Below, piece after piece: positions 8,177 to 16,482 of a stretch of DNA of 64,000 nt. Made by a program: the position numbers and the translations under genes. Positions within the stretch are counted from its first letter, which is position 1, and the number at the start of each line of letters is the position of its first letter. Under the pieces are notes generated by a model that saw only the letters and a program-made list of their open reading frames with translations, did not search any database and had not been told where the DNA came from. Origin of the DNA: Defluviitaleaceae bacterium (GTDB lineage Bacteria; Bacillota; Clostridia; Lachnospirales; UBA5962). The stretch covers positions 43,777 through 107,776 of the forward strand of contig WRBA01000006.1 in the NCBI GenBank assembly GCA_009779915.1. Reading direction: 5' to 3'.

Positions 8177-8226
8177 AATGTCACTTATCGCCCATAACTA
8201 ATATGGAGAGATAGGTGACATTTTAT
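8177..8226 (+). terminator. Long hairpin after recR
   Basis: AATGTCACTTATC (8177-8189) pairs with GATAGGTGACATT (8210-8222), with inner CCATA/TATGG; T residues follow. The arms include TGTCAC, so it may also interact with the regulator that recognises the nearby TGACA/TGTC motif. Confidence 0.5.
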
Positions 8227-8263
8227 AATATGACATGGAGTTGTCAAGTAAAAATGCTATAGT
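8226..8263 (+). promoter_or_regulatory. Operator-like motif before the WYL regulator gene
   Basis: TATAATATGACA, six bases, TTGTC, then an 11-base gap to TATAGT at 8258-8263. The same arrangement with the same spacings occurs at 9205-9243 before the next gene. The half-sites TGACA and TGTC are inverted. No consensus -35 lies 17 bp before the -10, so activation by a bound protein is plausible. Inferred target: the WYL protein itself. Confidence 0.6.
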
Positions 8264-8305
8264 AGTGTAGTGATTGATGACAGATAATTGATGATAGGTG
8301 ATAGT

Positions 8306-9208
8306 ATGCAAGTAAACAGACTCTTTGAAATAATCTACCTCCTCCTGAACAAAAAGCGTGTAACGGCAAAAGAGCTTGCTGAACGCTTTGAGGTTTCGAC
8401 CCGGACAATTTATCGTGATATAGATACAATAAGTTTAGCGGGGATACCTATATATACAGAAAAAGGCAAAGGTGGGGGCATTAGCCTGCTCCCTGATTTT
8501 GTTTTAAATAAATCCCTATTAAGTGATGAGGAGCAAAACGAGATTTTGCTGGCACTTCAAGGGCTTTCCCATATACAGTCAGCTGAAAATGGTCAAGTGC
8601 TGCAGAAGCTATCCGCAATATTTAATAAGACGGCAGCTAATTGGCTTGAAGTGGATTTTTCTGACTGGAGTTTTGCAAACGGGGATATATTTAACAATTT
8701 CAAAACTGCTATACTGGAGCGAAGAGTTTGCGAATTTGACTATTACAGTACTTATGGAGAGAAAACTCACCGCAAAGTGGAGCCTGTTCAGCTTTGGTTT
8801 AAAGCAAAAGCGTGGTATCTTAAGGCTTTTTGCTTAAGAAGGCAGGATATGAGACTGTTTAAATTAACAAGAGTACGCAATTTAACAGTTCACGACGAAG
8901 TTTTTCATGAGCGGGATTTATTAGGGATTCCACCCTCTCCTGATCCTCCCAGACCTCAAAAGCAAGATGTATTTTTGCGTCTTAAAATTGCACCTGAAAT
9001 GGCATACCATGTTTATGGTGAGTATGAATGGGATGTGGAGGAAGTTTGTGATGACGGCAGTTTTATCGTGTCCACAAAATGGCTGGAGGATAATTGGATG
9101 TACGGTGTAATCCTTTCTTTTGGAGAGTATATGGAAGTCTTAGAGCCTTCTCATATAAGAGAAATCATAAAAGAAAAAGGGAAAAAAATATGGGGGAAAT
9201 ATTTATAA
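8306..9208 (+). CDS. YafY-type HTH/WYL-domain transcriptional regulator
   Basis: 300 aa from the ATG at 8306, chosen because AGGTGAT lies six bases before it; the in-frame ATGs at 8288 and 8291 have no ribosome site. Residues 1-60 are an HTH_11 domain (VTAKELAERFEVSTRTIYRD), followed by GKGGGISLLPDF. Residues of about 140-215 are the WYL ligand-sensing domain, here with KAWYLKAFCLRRQDMRLFKL, and a C-terminal WCX-type extension ends the protein. Such regulators commonly control small adjacent operons. The two following genes share an operator-like motif with it and are the likely targets. Confidence 0.88.
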   Translation: MQVNRLFEIIYLLLNKKRVTAKELAERFEVSTRTIYRDIDTISLAGIPIYTEKGKGGGISLLPDFVLNKSLLSDEEQNEILLALQGLSHIQSAENGQVLQKLSAIFNKTAANWLEVDFSDWSFANGDIFNNFKTAILERRVCEFDYYSTYGEKTHRKVEPVQLWFKAKAWYLKAFCLRRQDMRLFKLTRVRNLTVHDEVFHERDLLGIPPSPDPPRPQKQDVFLRLKIAPEMAYHVYGEYEWDVEEVCDDGSFIVSTKWLEDNWMYGVILSFGEYMEVLEPSHIREIIKEKGKKIWGKYL

Positions 9209-9243
9209 TATGACACTATGTTGTCGCATTTAGCTGCTATAAT
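9205..9243 (+). promoter_or_regulatory. Second operator-like motif, before the Fpg-like operon
   Basis: TATAATATGACA, six bases, TTGTC, 11 bases, TATAAT (9238-9243). It overlaps the last codons of the WYL gene and matches the motif at 8226-8263 in order and spacing. Confidence 0.6.
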
Positions 9244-9283
9244 ATTGAACAGAAATAAAACCACTATATTAGGAGGAATAATT

Positions 9284-9559
9284 ATGGACAAGCTGATTGC
9301 AAATGTACAAGTTTTGATAAAGGTGGAAACTGAGCATCCGAATTTGCTGGACCCTCAGTTACTGGGCTATCTTAAAGAATGGCTTTTACTTGACAACTCA
9401 GATAAAGAGGCGGCAATACCTAAATTGCAAAAATCACTTACCGATGGGTTGGATGTGGATTTAACAGGCACTATGTGGGAAGAGGAATGGCTTGCCAATG
9501 GAAAAGTATGCCTTTGTGACGCTTGCGTAGTCGCCAGAAAGTGCATAGATGGTATATAG
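9284..9559 (+). CDS. Small protein with C-terminal cysteine cluster
   Basis: 91 aa from the ATG at 9284, directly after AGGAGG; a longer frame from 9218 has no ribosome site. Mostly helical; it ends CLCDACVVARKC, which could coordinate a metal. Family not recognised. It is the first gene of a two-gene unit with the Fpg-like gene (20 bp gap), under the second WYL-type operator. Confidence 0.7.
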   Translation: MDKLIANVQVLIKVETEHPNLLDPQLLGYLKEWLLLDNSDKEAAIPKLQKSLTDGLDVDLTGTMWEEEWLANGKVCLCDACVVARKCIDGI

Positions 9560-9578
9560 CCTGTAAGGAGGTAAGGCA

Positions 9579-10463
9579 ATGATTGAATTACCTGAGGTTC
9601 ATGTTTTGGCTGAGCAAATTAATCAAACCCTTGAGGGAAAGACTATAAAAAATGTAACAGCGAATGCCAATCCTCATAGCTTTGCTTGGTTTTCGGGGGA
9701 TCCTGCCGCTTATAACGGGATGTTGTCCGGCAAAAAAATAACAAAAGCAAATGTGGATATATATAACGAAAGTGTATTAGAAATAATTTGCGATGATATG
9801 CTTTTGAATATAACTACTCCCATAAAATATCATGCCCCCGGGGGAAAACTGCCTAAGTCCCATCAGTTACTCCTTGAATTTGCGGATGGTTCTCATATGA
9901 GCTGCACTGTGCAAATGTGGGGCGGTATGCTGTGTACCCCTCTTGCTGATAAAGGTGTTAAGGATACGTCCTGGTACTTTGTAAACCCTGATGCAGTAGC
10001 AAATTATAAGGAAAATGAGGAAATTAAGAATAGGCTATTGCCAAGTCCCTTGAGTGATGCTTTTGATAAAGCTTATTGGAACAGCCTGATAGACAGTGTA
10101 AAACAAAATATGAGCGCAAAGGCTTTCCTTGCTACTGAGCAGCGTATACCGGGGCTTGGCAATGGGGTTTTACAGGATATTTTGTGGAATGCTAAAATCC
10201 ACCCAAAAAGAAAGCTTGAAACAATGACAAATGAGGATAAGGAGCGGCTTTTTAGCTGTGTAAAATCCACCCTTAAAGAAATGAAAGACAAAGGCGGGCG
10301 GGATACCGAAAAAGATTTATATGGTCAAAAAGGCGGCTATAATACTGTACTTTCTAAAAACACATTACTTAGCCCCTGCCCTGCTTGCGGCAGTAATTTA
10401 GTACGGCAGGCTTATATGGGAGGCAATATTTACTTTTGCCCGGGCTGTCAGCCTGTGCCATAA
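9579..10463 (+). CDS. Fpg/Nei-family protein lacking the catalytic N-terminal proline
   Basis: 294 aa, AAGGAGG before the ATG. The fold is that of formamidopyrimidine-DNA glycosylase/endonuclease VIII: N-terminal sandwich, H2TH segment (PGLGNGVLQDILWNAKIHP), and a C-terminal zinc finger CPACG...FCPGC. Normal Fpg and Nei start M-P-E-L-P-E, with proline 2 as the nucleophile after Met removal; here the start is M-I-E-L-P-E, so Pro2 is Ile while Glu3 is kept. Similar MIELPE proteins, as I recall, are annotated as endonuclease VIII in other Firmicutes. It may bind damaged DNA without classical lyase chemistry. Confidence 0.8.
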   Translation: MIELPEVHVLAEQINQTLEGKTIKNVTANANPHSFAWFSGDPAAYNGMLSGKKITKANVDIYNESVLEIICDDMLLNITTPIKYHAPGGKLPKSHQLLLEFADGSHMSCTVQMWGGMLCTPLADKGVKDTSWYFVNPDAVANYKENEEIKNRLLPSPLSDAFDKAYWNSLIDSVKQNMSAKAFLATEQRIPGLGNGVLQDILWNAKIHPKRKLETMTNEDKERLFSCVKSTLKEMKDKGGRDTEKDLYGQKGGYNTVLSKNTLLSPCPACGSNLVRQAYMGGNIYFCPGCQPVP

Positions 10464-10484
10464 ATTAAGTGGTTGAAATAGGGT

Positions 10485-10645
10485 CGCAGCGAAATTAGAA
10501 TTTTGCTCGTAATTCGTTATTGCGACCTCCTAACACGCTTTGCGTCTAACACGCTTTGCGTGTTGCCCTCGCAATGACGGTGCGAACGCTAATTTCGCTA
10601 CAAGCCTAATGACGAGCAGAAAAGTTAATTTCACTACAACTCAAC
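10485..10645. repeat. Dispersed repeat with CTCGCAATGACG core
   Basis: Contains a tandem CTAACACGCTTTGCGT pair (about 10531-10562) and then CTCGCAATGACG...GCTAATTTCGCTACAA..CTAATGACG, a stretch that reappears at 38504-38549. It fills the space between the convergent Fpg-like gene and holA. Confidence 0.65.
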
Positions 10646-10652
10646 TAAAGAG

Positions 10653-11651
10653 CTATGTCCCATATTTCACAATCAAAGTCTCCAAAGCCAGCTTATCTCC
10701 TATACGTCCGGTTTTTATGCCAACATCTGCCTCCAGGCAGTCCTTTATTGCTTGTATAAGGGTACTTTCCGTAAAATTAGCGGCTTGCTTCATACACTCC
10801 CTTATGGCGAAAGGAGGTACACTAAGGGCGGCGGCTATTTCCGATTGAGATTTGCCTTTCATTTGGCTGCATCCCAATATCAGGCGAAACTGCCGTGCTA
10901 TAAGGCTTAATACCATAATGGGAGATTCTTTCGCGTCCATAAGATTTTCGAATATTTTAAGGGCCTTGGCCGCATTTTTTGCGGCAAGGGCGTCAATGAG
11001 CCCAAAAACCCGCAGTTCGAGCCCTTTTGTACATATTTTATCTATATCTGCCTCGGCGGCTGCTTTTTTATCTGAGCAATAGGCAGCAAGTTTTGTCATT
11101 TCCTGGGAAATGTTTTCCATACTGCCTCCAATAGCTCTGATTAAATACAATGCCCCTTGCTTTTCGAGTGCTATCCCCTGACTTTTCATCTCCCTGACAA
11201 TCCAAGCGGCAAGATCACTCTCTGCAGGTCTTTCAAAATCTATAGCTTGCCCTACTTGGGCAAGGGTTTTATATAGGGCATTTCTTTTATCCACATTATC
11301 CTCTATAAATAAAATAATGCTGCTTTCAGGCAAATCCTTAAGCCCTGCAGCCATAGTCTGGGAGTCCTCCTTTCGCCCTGCAGCGAAAAGCCCGCTGTTT
11401 TTTACAATTACAAGTCTGTATTCGGAGAAAAAGGGCATAGTCTCAAGTGCCGCTAAAATATTTGAAACACTTTCCTTCTCCCAAAACACATCTGTATTCA
11501 TAGAAGCTTCCCCTTGAGAGGCAATAAAATCTTTCATCTTATTTTCGTAAAGGTTTATAAGATATTTCTCCTCGCCAAAAAACAGATAACAATTTGATAA
11601 ATTGCCATCCGCAAGGTTTTTAGCCAGTTTCTTCATAGGGGACTCTTTCAT
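10653..11651 (-). CDS. holA: DNA polymerase III subunit delta
   Basis: 332 aa, normal HolA size. It is the clamp-loader wrench that opens the sliding clamp and works with the DnaX protein encoded at 5460. The N-terminal region has CYLFFGEEKYLINLY and later the helical AAA-like lid (YLIRAIGGSMENISQEMTKL). Its ATG shares one base with the comEC stop (TAATG), which implies translational coupling and supports this start; GGAGGG lies 11 bases before. comEC-holA adjacency is frequent in Firmicutes. Confidence 0.93.
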   Translation of the reverse strand: MKESPMKKLAKNLADGNLSNCYLFFGEEKYLINLYENKMKDFIASQGEASMNTDVFWEKESVSNILAALETMPFFSEYRLVIVKNSGLFAAGRKEDSQTMAAGLKDLPESSIILFIEDNVDKRNALYKTLAQVGQAIDFERPAESDLAAWIVREMKSQGIALEKQGALYLIRAIGGSMENISQEMTKLAAYCSDKKAAAEADIDKICTKGLELRVFGLIDALAAKNAAKALKIFENLMDAKESPIMVLSLIARQFRLILGCSQMKGKSQSEIAAALSVPPFAIRECMKQAANFTESTLIQAIKDCLEADVGIKTGRIGDKLALETLIVKYGT

Positions 11652-14020
11652 TATGGACTTGACCCTCCAAGCATAGTAGTTATACGGTTATCATTAAGAT
11701 TTATTGTAATTGCGCCATGAGTATGGGTTGAGTAAAAAAGGACACCCCTGTCATACAAGCGTGATGTAACTGTTGGATGAGGATGACCGAAAACATTGTG
11801 CATCCCAACACCTGCGATTGCAACATTTGGCATTGTGGCGTCTAAGAACGCATCACCTGTGGAAAACCTTGATCCATGATGAGCTAATTTCAATATATCA
11901 ATATCTAAATGAGAAAAGTGCCGGATAAGCCGCTCCTCGGTAGGCAGCCCAATGTCACCTGTAAACATAACTCTTTGTCCCATATCAACATAAAGGACAA
12001 GTGAAGCTTCGTTAGTGTTTTCATAAATTACATTTTCCGAAGGGGAGAGGACTAGGAAAGAAATACCTTCCGGCGACTCGAAAAAGTCACCTGCCCGTAA
12101 ATATACCACTTCAACGTCGTTTTCCATTGCCGTATTTATAAGCATTTGATAAACCAGATAACTTCTATCCGTAAGAATTGGCAAATAAAGCCTGGCAACC
12201 TCCATAAACTCAAGCAGCTCCACTGCGCCAAAGGCGTGGTCCAAATGTAGATGGCTTACAAATACACCGTCAATACGGCTGATACCTCTACGCTCTAAAT
12301 AAGGGATGATAACTCTTGCGCCTGTATTTCTGCCAACTTCGCGGATAGGCTGGTCACTGCTGTGCCAGCCGCCTGCGTCTATAATAAAAACTTCACCATA
12401 CCGCTCGATTACAACGGCATCCCCTTGTCCTACGTCAAGTTTTATCATAATAGGCACTCTTGGTAAAAGGGAGTAAATGCCGAAAACTAAAATCCAAATA
12501 CTAAATGCCGTAATTGCAAATTTAACCTTGATTTTTACCTTAGCATCACTTGCAGACAAATACCACAGCCCAACTAAAGCCCCTAAAAAGCTTATGGCAA
12601 ATAAATAATGTGGCGTAGCTCTTAAAATCCGTGAAAAAGGCAAACCAATTACAAAAAGGCTGACATTTTCATAAAAAGCAAGTAAAAAGTAGATAAGACC
12701 TGACAATAACCCTCCTGCCGGGCTGAAGATAAGCCCTAAAAGCCCCATAATAAAGCCTGGGACAATAATAAACGAAAGGAGCGGCAAAATAACCATATTA
12801 ACAAATATTTGATAAGGCAGTATATGGTTAAAATGATATATCTGCACCGGAATGGTTGAGACAAAAACGATTAAAGAGGCAGCGAAAAGTTCCATAAACC
12901 ACAATAAGGGACCTTTTTCTATCTCGGTTTTTTTCTTAAAATTCCAAACAATAGGATTTAGGAAAAAGCCAAGTCCTAAAACCGCTGAAAATGAGTATTG
13001 AAAGCCAACATCAAAAACCCATCTCGGCTCATAGAAAAGCATAATAAGTCCCGCAAGGGAAGCTGATGACACCAAGTCCGGCTCTTTTTGGAAAAACTTG
13101 GAAAATAATAAAATAGCAATCATCAACACAGCCCGCACTGTGGAAGTGGAAGCACCTGTAAATATAGCAAAAACACATAAGAAACCTAGAGTGGCAAAAG
13201 CAGCAGCCTTTGTCGATACAAACCTGCGAAGGAGCCGGTCAGCAAACAGCCCCATTATGGAAATATGCATACCTGAAATTACAAGTACATGATATATACC
13301 GCTGTCTCTGTAAAGTTCCCTTACATAATCCGTAAGCCCTGAGCGGTCTCCCGTAACCATTGCCGAGATTATACCTGCCTTATCATAAGGCAGCCACTGA
13401 TAATATATGGCTGTTATGTTATCCCTAAAACCACGTAAGGCGGAAAGAAAAGTGGTGCCCCTTCCGATTACACTATGATATACTATACGCATTGTATAAT
13501 CGTAGCCTCTGGCACCTAAGTGGTGCAGCTCATTAAAACCTCCCGGATTACGTGGAGGCTGGAGTTTGTGCAGGGTACCTACAAAGGATACGCGGCTTCC
13601 GGGTGTTATTATAAGCTCATCTCTATCGGCAGGGGTTGCAGCTCGGATTTTTAGCCGCTCGTAATAAACTTCCCCGCCGGCGGTAATGCTCTCGGTAAAG
13701 ATTGTAAGCCTTTGCATACCTGTGGTAGTAAAAGTAACATCATGAACCAAGCCCACAACCGTAACAGGACCGCCTCGTGAGGCAATTTCATCAACGGCAC
13801 TGCTTTGGGGTAGAGCCACGCTGTAAGCAAGAACCATCCCCATAATAGGGAAGGCGAAAAACAGCCAAGCAAATCTGCTTTTATACATTGTACGGATTTT
13901 GACAGAAGCTAAAAACATCACCGCAAAAATGCCGGCACGTATAAGAAAACTATCTGTCATAGAGGCAGATAATATACCAATAACAAATAAAACAAAGCAA
14001 ATGAATACAGGTCTTTTCAT
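11651..14020 (-). CDS. comEC: ComEC/Rec2 DNA uptake channel
   Basis: 789 aa, complete. N-terminal OB-like region, then the competence domain with about ten membrane helices (GIYHVLVISGMHISIMGLFA signature), and a C-terminal metallo-beta-lactamase domain with SHLHLDHAFG and later LAHHGSR. It transports single-stranded DNA across the membrane during natural transformation. The start codon overlaps the stop of a 30-codon upstream ORF as ATGA; no separate ribosome site is needed. No comEA is in view. Confidence 0.95.
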   Translation of the reverse strand: MKRPVFICFVLFVIGILSASMTDSFLIRAGIFAVMFLASVKIRTMYKSRFAWLFFAFPIMGMVLAYSVALPQSSAVDEIASRGGPVTVVGLVHDVTFTTTGMQRLTIFTESITAGGEVYYERLKIRAATPADRDELIITPGSRVSFVGTLHKLQPPRNPGGFNELHHLGARGYDYTMRIVYHSVIGRGTTFLSALRGFRDNITAIYYQWLPYDKAGIISAMVTGDRSGLTDYVRELYRDSGIYHVLVISGMHISIMGLFADRLLRRFVSTKAAAFATLGFLCVFAIFTGASTSTVRAVLMIAILLFSKFFQKEPDLVSSASLAGLIMLFYEPRWVFDVGFQYSFSAVLGLGFFLNPIVWNFKKKTEIEKGPLLWFMELFAASLIVFVSTIPVQIYHFNHILPYQIFVNMVILPLLSFIIVPGFIMGLLGLIFSPAGGLLSGLIYFLLAFYENVSLFVIGLPFSRILRATPHYLFAISFLGALVGLWYLSASDAKVKIKVKFAITAFSIWILVFGIYSLLPRVPIMIKLDVGQGDAVVIERYGEVFIIDAGGWHSSDQPIREVGRNTGARVIIPYLERRGISRIDGVFVSHLHLDHAFGAVELLEFMEVARLYLPILTDRSYLVYQMLINTAMENDVEVVYLRAGDFFESPEGISFLVLSPSENVIYENTNEASLVLYVDMGQRVMFTGDIGLPTEERLIRHFSHLDIDILKLAHHGSRFSTGDAFLDATMPNVAIAGVGMHNVFGHPHPTVTSRLYDRGVLFYSTHTHGAITINLNDNRITTMLGGSSP

Positions 14021-14109
14021 AGGCTATCACAGATTTCACTTGGTTTCAAGAGTTTGTCGTAAGTTGTGTCTAATGTCCATTTAATGCCGCTGATTTTTTG
14101 TTCATTCAT
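14017..14109 (-). CDS. 30-codon leader ORF coupled to comEC
   Basis: AGGTGAG precedes an ATG at 14109; the peptide begins MNEQKISGIKWTLDTTYDKL and ends SEICDSL. Its TGA overlaps the comEC ATG as ATGA. The comEC start itself lacks a good ribosome site, so ribosomes terminating here probably initiate comEC. No family recognised; it could be a leader peptide or the remnant of a longer gene cut by the repeat at 14148. Confidence 0.55.
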   Translation of the reverse strand: MNEQKISGIKWTLDTTYDKLLKPSEICDSL

Positions 14110-14147
14110 AATCTCACCTGAAAATCGCTACTGCCGCTTACCCTCGT

Positions 14148-14190
14148 ACCCCTCCAAAAAATTGCTTCAACTTAGGTTATGCACTGTTGC
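14148..14190. repeat. Dispersed repeat copy, CCCTCGTACCCC...TTATGCACTGTTGC
   Basis: Nearly identical to 42784-42838. It ends GGTTATGCACTGTTGC five bases before the stop of the truncated XRE gene, placing the repeat exactly at the break in that gene. Confidence 0.75.
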
Positions 14191-14194
14191 AAAT

Positions 14195-14353
14195 CTAATA
14201 TTGCAATAGCTTACTTAATATTTCTGTTTTTACTATCTCATTTCTTCTCAGTCTTGTAAGCTGGGATTCGCTTATATTGTGTACATGAATCAAGTTGTGT
14301 TGGGAGACACTCTTTTCTTCCATGGTTTTCCAAAGTTTGTCAAAGACTATCAT
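14195..14353 (-). pseudogene. Truncated XRE-family small regulator
   Basis: 52 codons beginning MIVFDKLWKTMEEKSVSQHN and ending KTEILSKLLQY. Proteins of this type are normally about 65-70 aa, continuing with a helix that completes the HTH fold (LC.IL.C...DI). Here the reading frame stops right where a dispersed repeat begins, so the last helix is missing. It lies just downstream of the restriction-modification genes on the same strand and may once have been their regulator or an unrelated neighbour. Confidence 0.65.
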
Positions 14354-14463
14354 AGTTTTACCCTTGCCTTATAGTGCTTTTTTTACATTATTGCAATGAT
14401 AAGCAAAACAATGCATTGGTTATATATAGCCAATGGGTGCTTGTTAATACAGCTAATTAAATC

Positions 14464-15243
14464 TTATTTAAAGCCAAGATACGAAGAAAATCCAAGCATA
14501 TATAATGCAAGCGCAAAAGAACCGCACTTTTGCTCGGCCATATCCTTCAGCTCATCAATAACGCTGTCATTTGGTGCAACAGATACAGAATCAGCAACCA
14601 CATTTTCAATAACCTCTGGCAGTGCCATACATATTTGATAAAATGCATCTTCTTGCCCTGTTACAAGAGCATAGAATTTATCAATACTTACACGGCGTAT
14701 ACGTTTATGTTTCTTTTGCTGCCCGTCAACAGAAACCGTCCATGGAATATTTTGGGAATCTTTTGCAATAACTTCAACAAGAAAACAAGCACAGTCATCA
14801 TCATTAAGAAGCTGTGACTGCATTTTAATATAAGTTTTGCCTGAAGAAGCCGCATTCATTGTATTATGTTTATTCTTCATTTCAATAAAAACGCGGCTTA
14901 CTTTATCGCTGTCTGAAATATAGATACCATCATCCTTTGAAAAAACAACATCCCAGCCGTTTGAAGGTACTTTACAATTTGCCATATAGTTGAAAATCCG
15001 CTGATGAAAATAGCCTATATCGTTATTATTTGATTTATCACGTTGACGGAAAATTTCGTTTTTAACTATTTCTTCCCATGAAAATTTATAGACTGTTTTA
15101 TCAAATATCAGCTTTATAGGGTCTATAGTATTTTTATTAAATTTTTTTAAGTTAAAAGGCTCTAATTTTTCACCATAGTTTTTAATTGTTGCTTCAATAT
15201 GCTTCTGAAAATCTTCTTTTGAAATGAATGATAAAGGTCGCAT
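14464..15243 (-). CDS. Type II restriction endonuclease, Eco47II family
   Basis: 259 aa. The segments NDIGYFHQRIFNYM, FIEMKNKHNTMNAASSGKTY and LVEVIAKDSQNIPW..SVDG are the features I associate with the Eco47II family, whose founding member cuts GGNCC. D98 with E121-x-K123 fits a PD-(D/E)xK nuclease centre. Its ATG overlaps the methyltransferase stop by one base (TAATG), so the pair is translated together with the methylase first. Sequence specificity is inferred from family only. Confidence 0.85.
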   Translation of the reverse strand: MRPLSFISKEDFQKHIEATIKNYGEKLEPFNLKKFNKNTIDPIKLIFDKTVYKFSWEEIVKNEIFRQRDKSNNNDIGYFHQRIFNYMANCKVPSNGWDVVFSKDDGIYISDSDKVSRVFIEMKNKHNTMNAASSGKTYIKMQSQLLNDDDCACFLVEVIAKDSQNIPWTVSVDGQQKKHKRIRRVSIDKFYALVTGQEDAFYQICMALPEVIENVVADSVSVAPNDSVIDELKDMAEQKCGSFALALYMLGFSSYLGFK

Positions 15244-16325
15244 TATATTTTATCCAGTCCTTCATATATTTTTTTTGCAACCTCAAAAGCAAGATTAACG
15301 GGAACAGCGTTACCTATTTGTTTATACTGCGTCCCTACACTGCCCATAAATTCCCAGTCATCAGGAAAACATTGTATACGCGCATTTTCACGTATGGTGA
15401 AAGGACGCGCTTCTAAAGGATGGCAACGGTCGGTTTGTTTTTGGGATGGAGAAGTTAAAACGGCTAGAGATGGCTCATCTAAACTAAGCCGCCTGAGTAT
15501 TCCAGTACGTCCGCCTCCCATATGCCAACAACTTTTCATATACTCTTTTGCAATATCTTCCGGTATATCGCGCCAATAGCCGCCAGGGGGAACAAGTTCA
15601 AAAATTTTACGCTTATGATCGGCGTATTGCGAGCCTGCGCTTGGGGGTACATTGCTTAAAATATCGCGCAAAACAGGTTTATATTCATGAGGTGTTGGGA
15701 AATCGATATGCATATTGCCTATAAGATCCTTACGAATACCAATCATAATAAGGCGCTCCCTTTTTTGAGCAACTCCATAATCCCATGCGTTAAGCAGTTC
15801 ACTTTGAACCCTATATCCTTCTGATGCAAAAATATCAAGAATAGTTTGGTATGTATACCCGCGGTCGTGGGTTAAAAGTCCGCGTACATTTTCAAATAAA
15901 AAAGTTTTTGGCTGTAATTTTTGCAAGAAAATAGCATAGTGGTAAAACAGCGTGCCTCTTGCATCCTCCAACCCTAGGCGTTTTCCCGCATAGGAGAAAG
16001 CTTGGCAAGGCGCACCACCAGACAATAAGCCCAGCTTGCCTTTTTGTATGTTAAAAAAACCCTCTAAATCCAAATGGGAAATATTCGCAATATCATCATT
16101 TACGATATTCCATTTTGGACGGTTTGCTCTTAATGTGTTTGATGCATCCTTGTCAATCTCAACTAGCCCGATTGTATTAAACCCCGCTTTTTCAAGCCCT
16201 AAGGCTAAGCCTCCGGCTCCGGCAAAAAGCTCAATTGTTGTGAATTTCTTTGTCGAGACACTTAAAAGAGGAGCGTTTTCATACATTATATCATTATCGA
16301 TTGAAGCTGCTTGTAATACTTCCAT
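15243..16325 (-). CDS. DNA cytosine-5 methyltransferase
   Basis: 360 aa. C5 methylase motifs in order: FAGAGG at 34-39 (AdoMet), PCQ with the nucleophile C107, ENV at 145-147, QKRER, then the target recognition region, and QIGNAVP near the end. It protects host DNA against the adjacent Eco47II-like enzyme, expected on GGNCC. GGAAAGGG lies about 9 bases before the ATG. No vsr or regulator gene is coupled to it. Confidence 0.95.
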   Translation of the reverse strand: MEVLQAASIDNDIMYENAPLLSVSTKKFTTIELFAGAGGLALGLEKAGFNTIGLVEIDKDASNTLRANRPKWNIVNDDIANISHLDLEGFFNIQKGKLGLLSGGAPCQAFSYAGKRLGLEDARGTLFYHYAIFLQKLQPKTFLFENVRGLLTHDRGYTYQTILDIFASEGYRVQSELLNAWDYGVAQKRERLIMIGIRKDLIGNMHIDFPTPHEYKPVLRDILSNVPPSAGSQYADHKRKIFELVPPGGYWRDIPEDIAKEYMKSCWHMGGGRTGILRRLSLDEPSLAVLTSPSQKQTDRCHPLEARPFTIRENARIQCFPDDWEFMGSVGTQYKQIGNAVPVNLAFEVAKKIYEGLDKI

Positions 16326-16482
16326 AATCCATATCCCTTTCCAAATACAAAACCTTAAAAACAGTATAGCATAAAAATATGGTAAATGCCATTTCTTCTA
16401 AAAGAATTTATAGATATTTCACAACCGTTATGCTACAATGCATATATATAGTTATAATCAAACACAAATAAGGAGGCTATTT

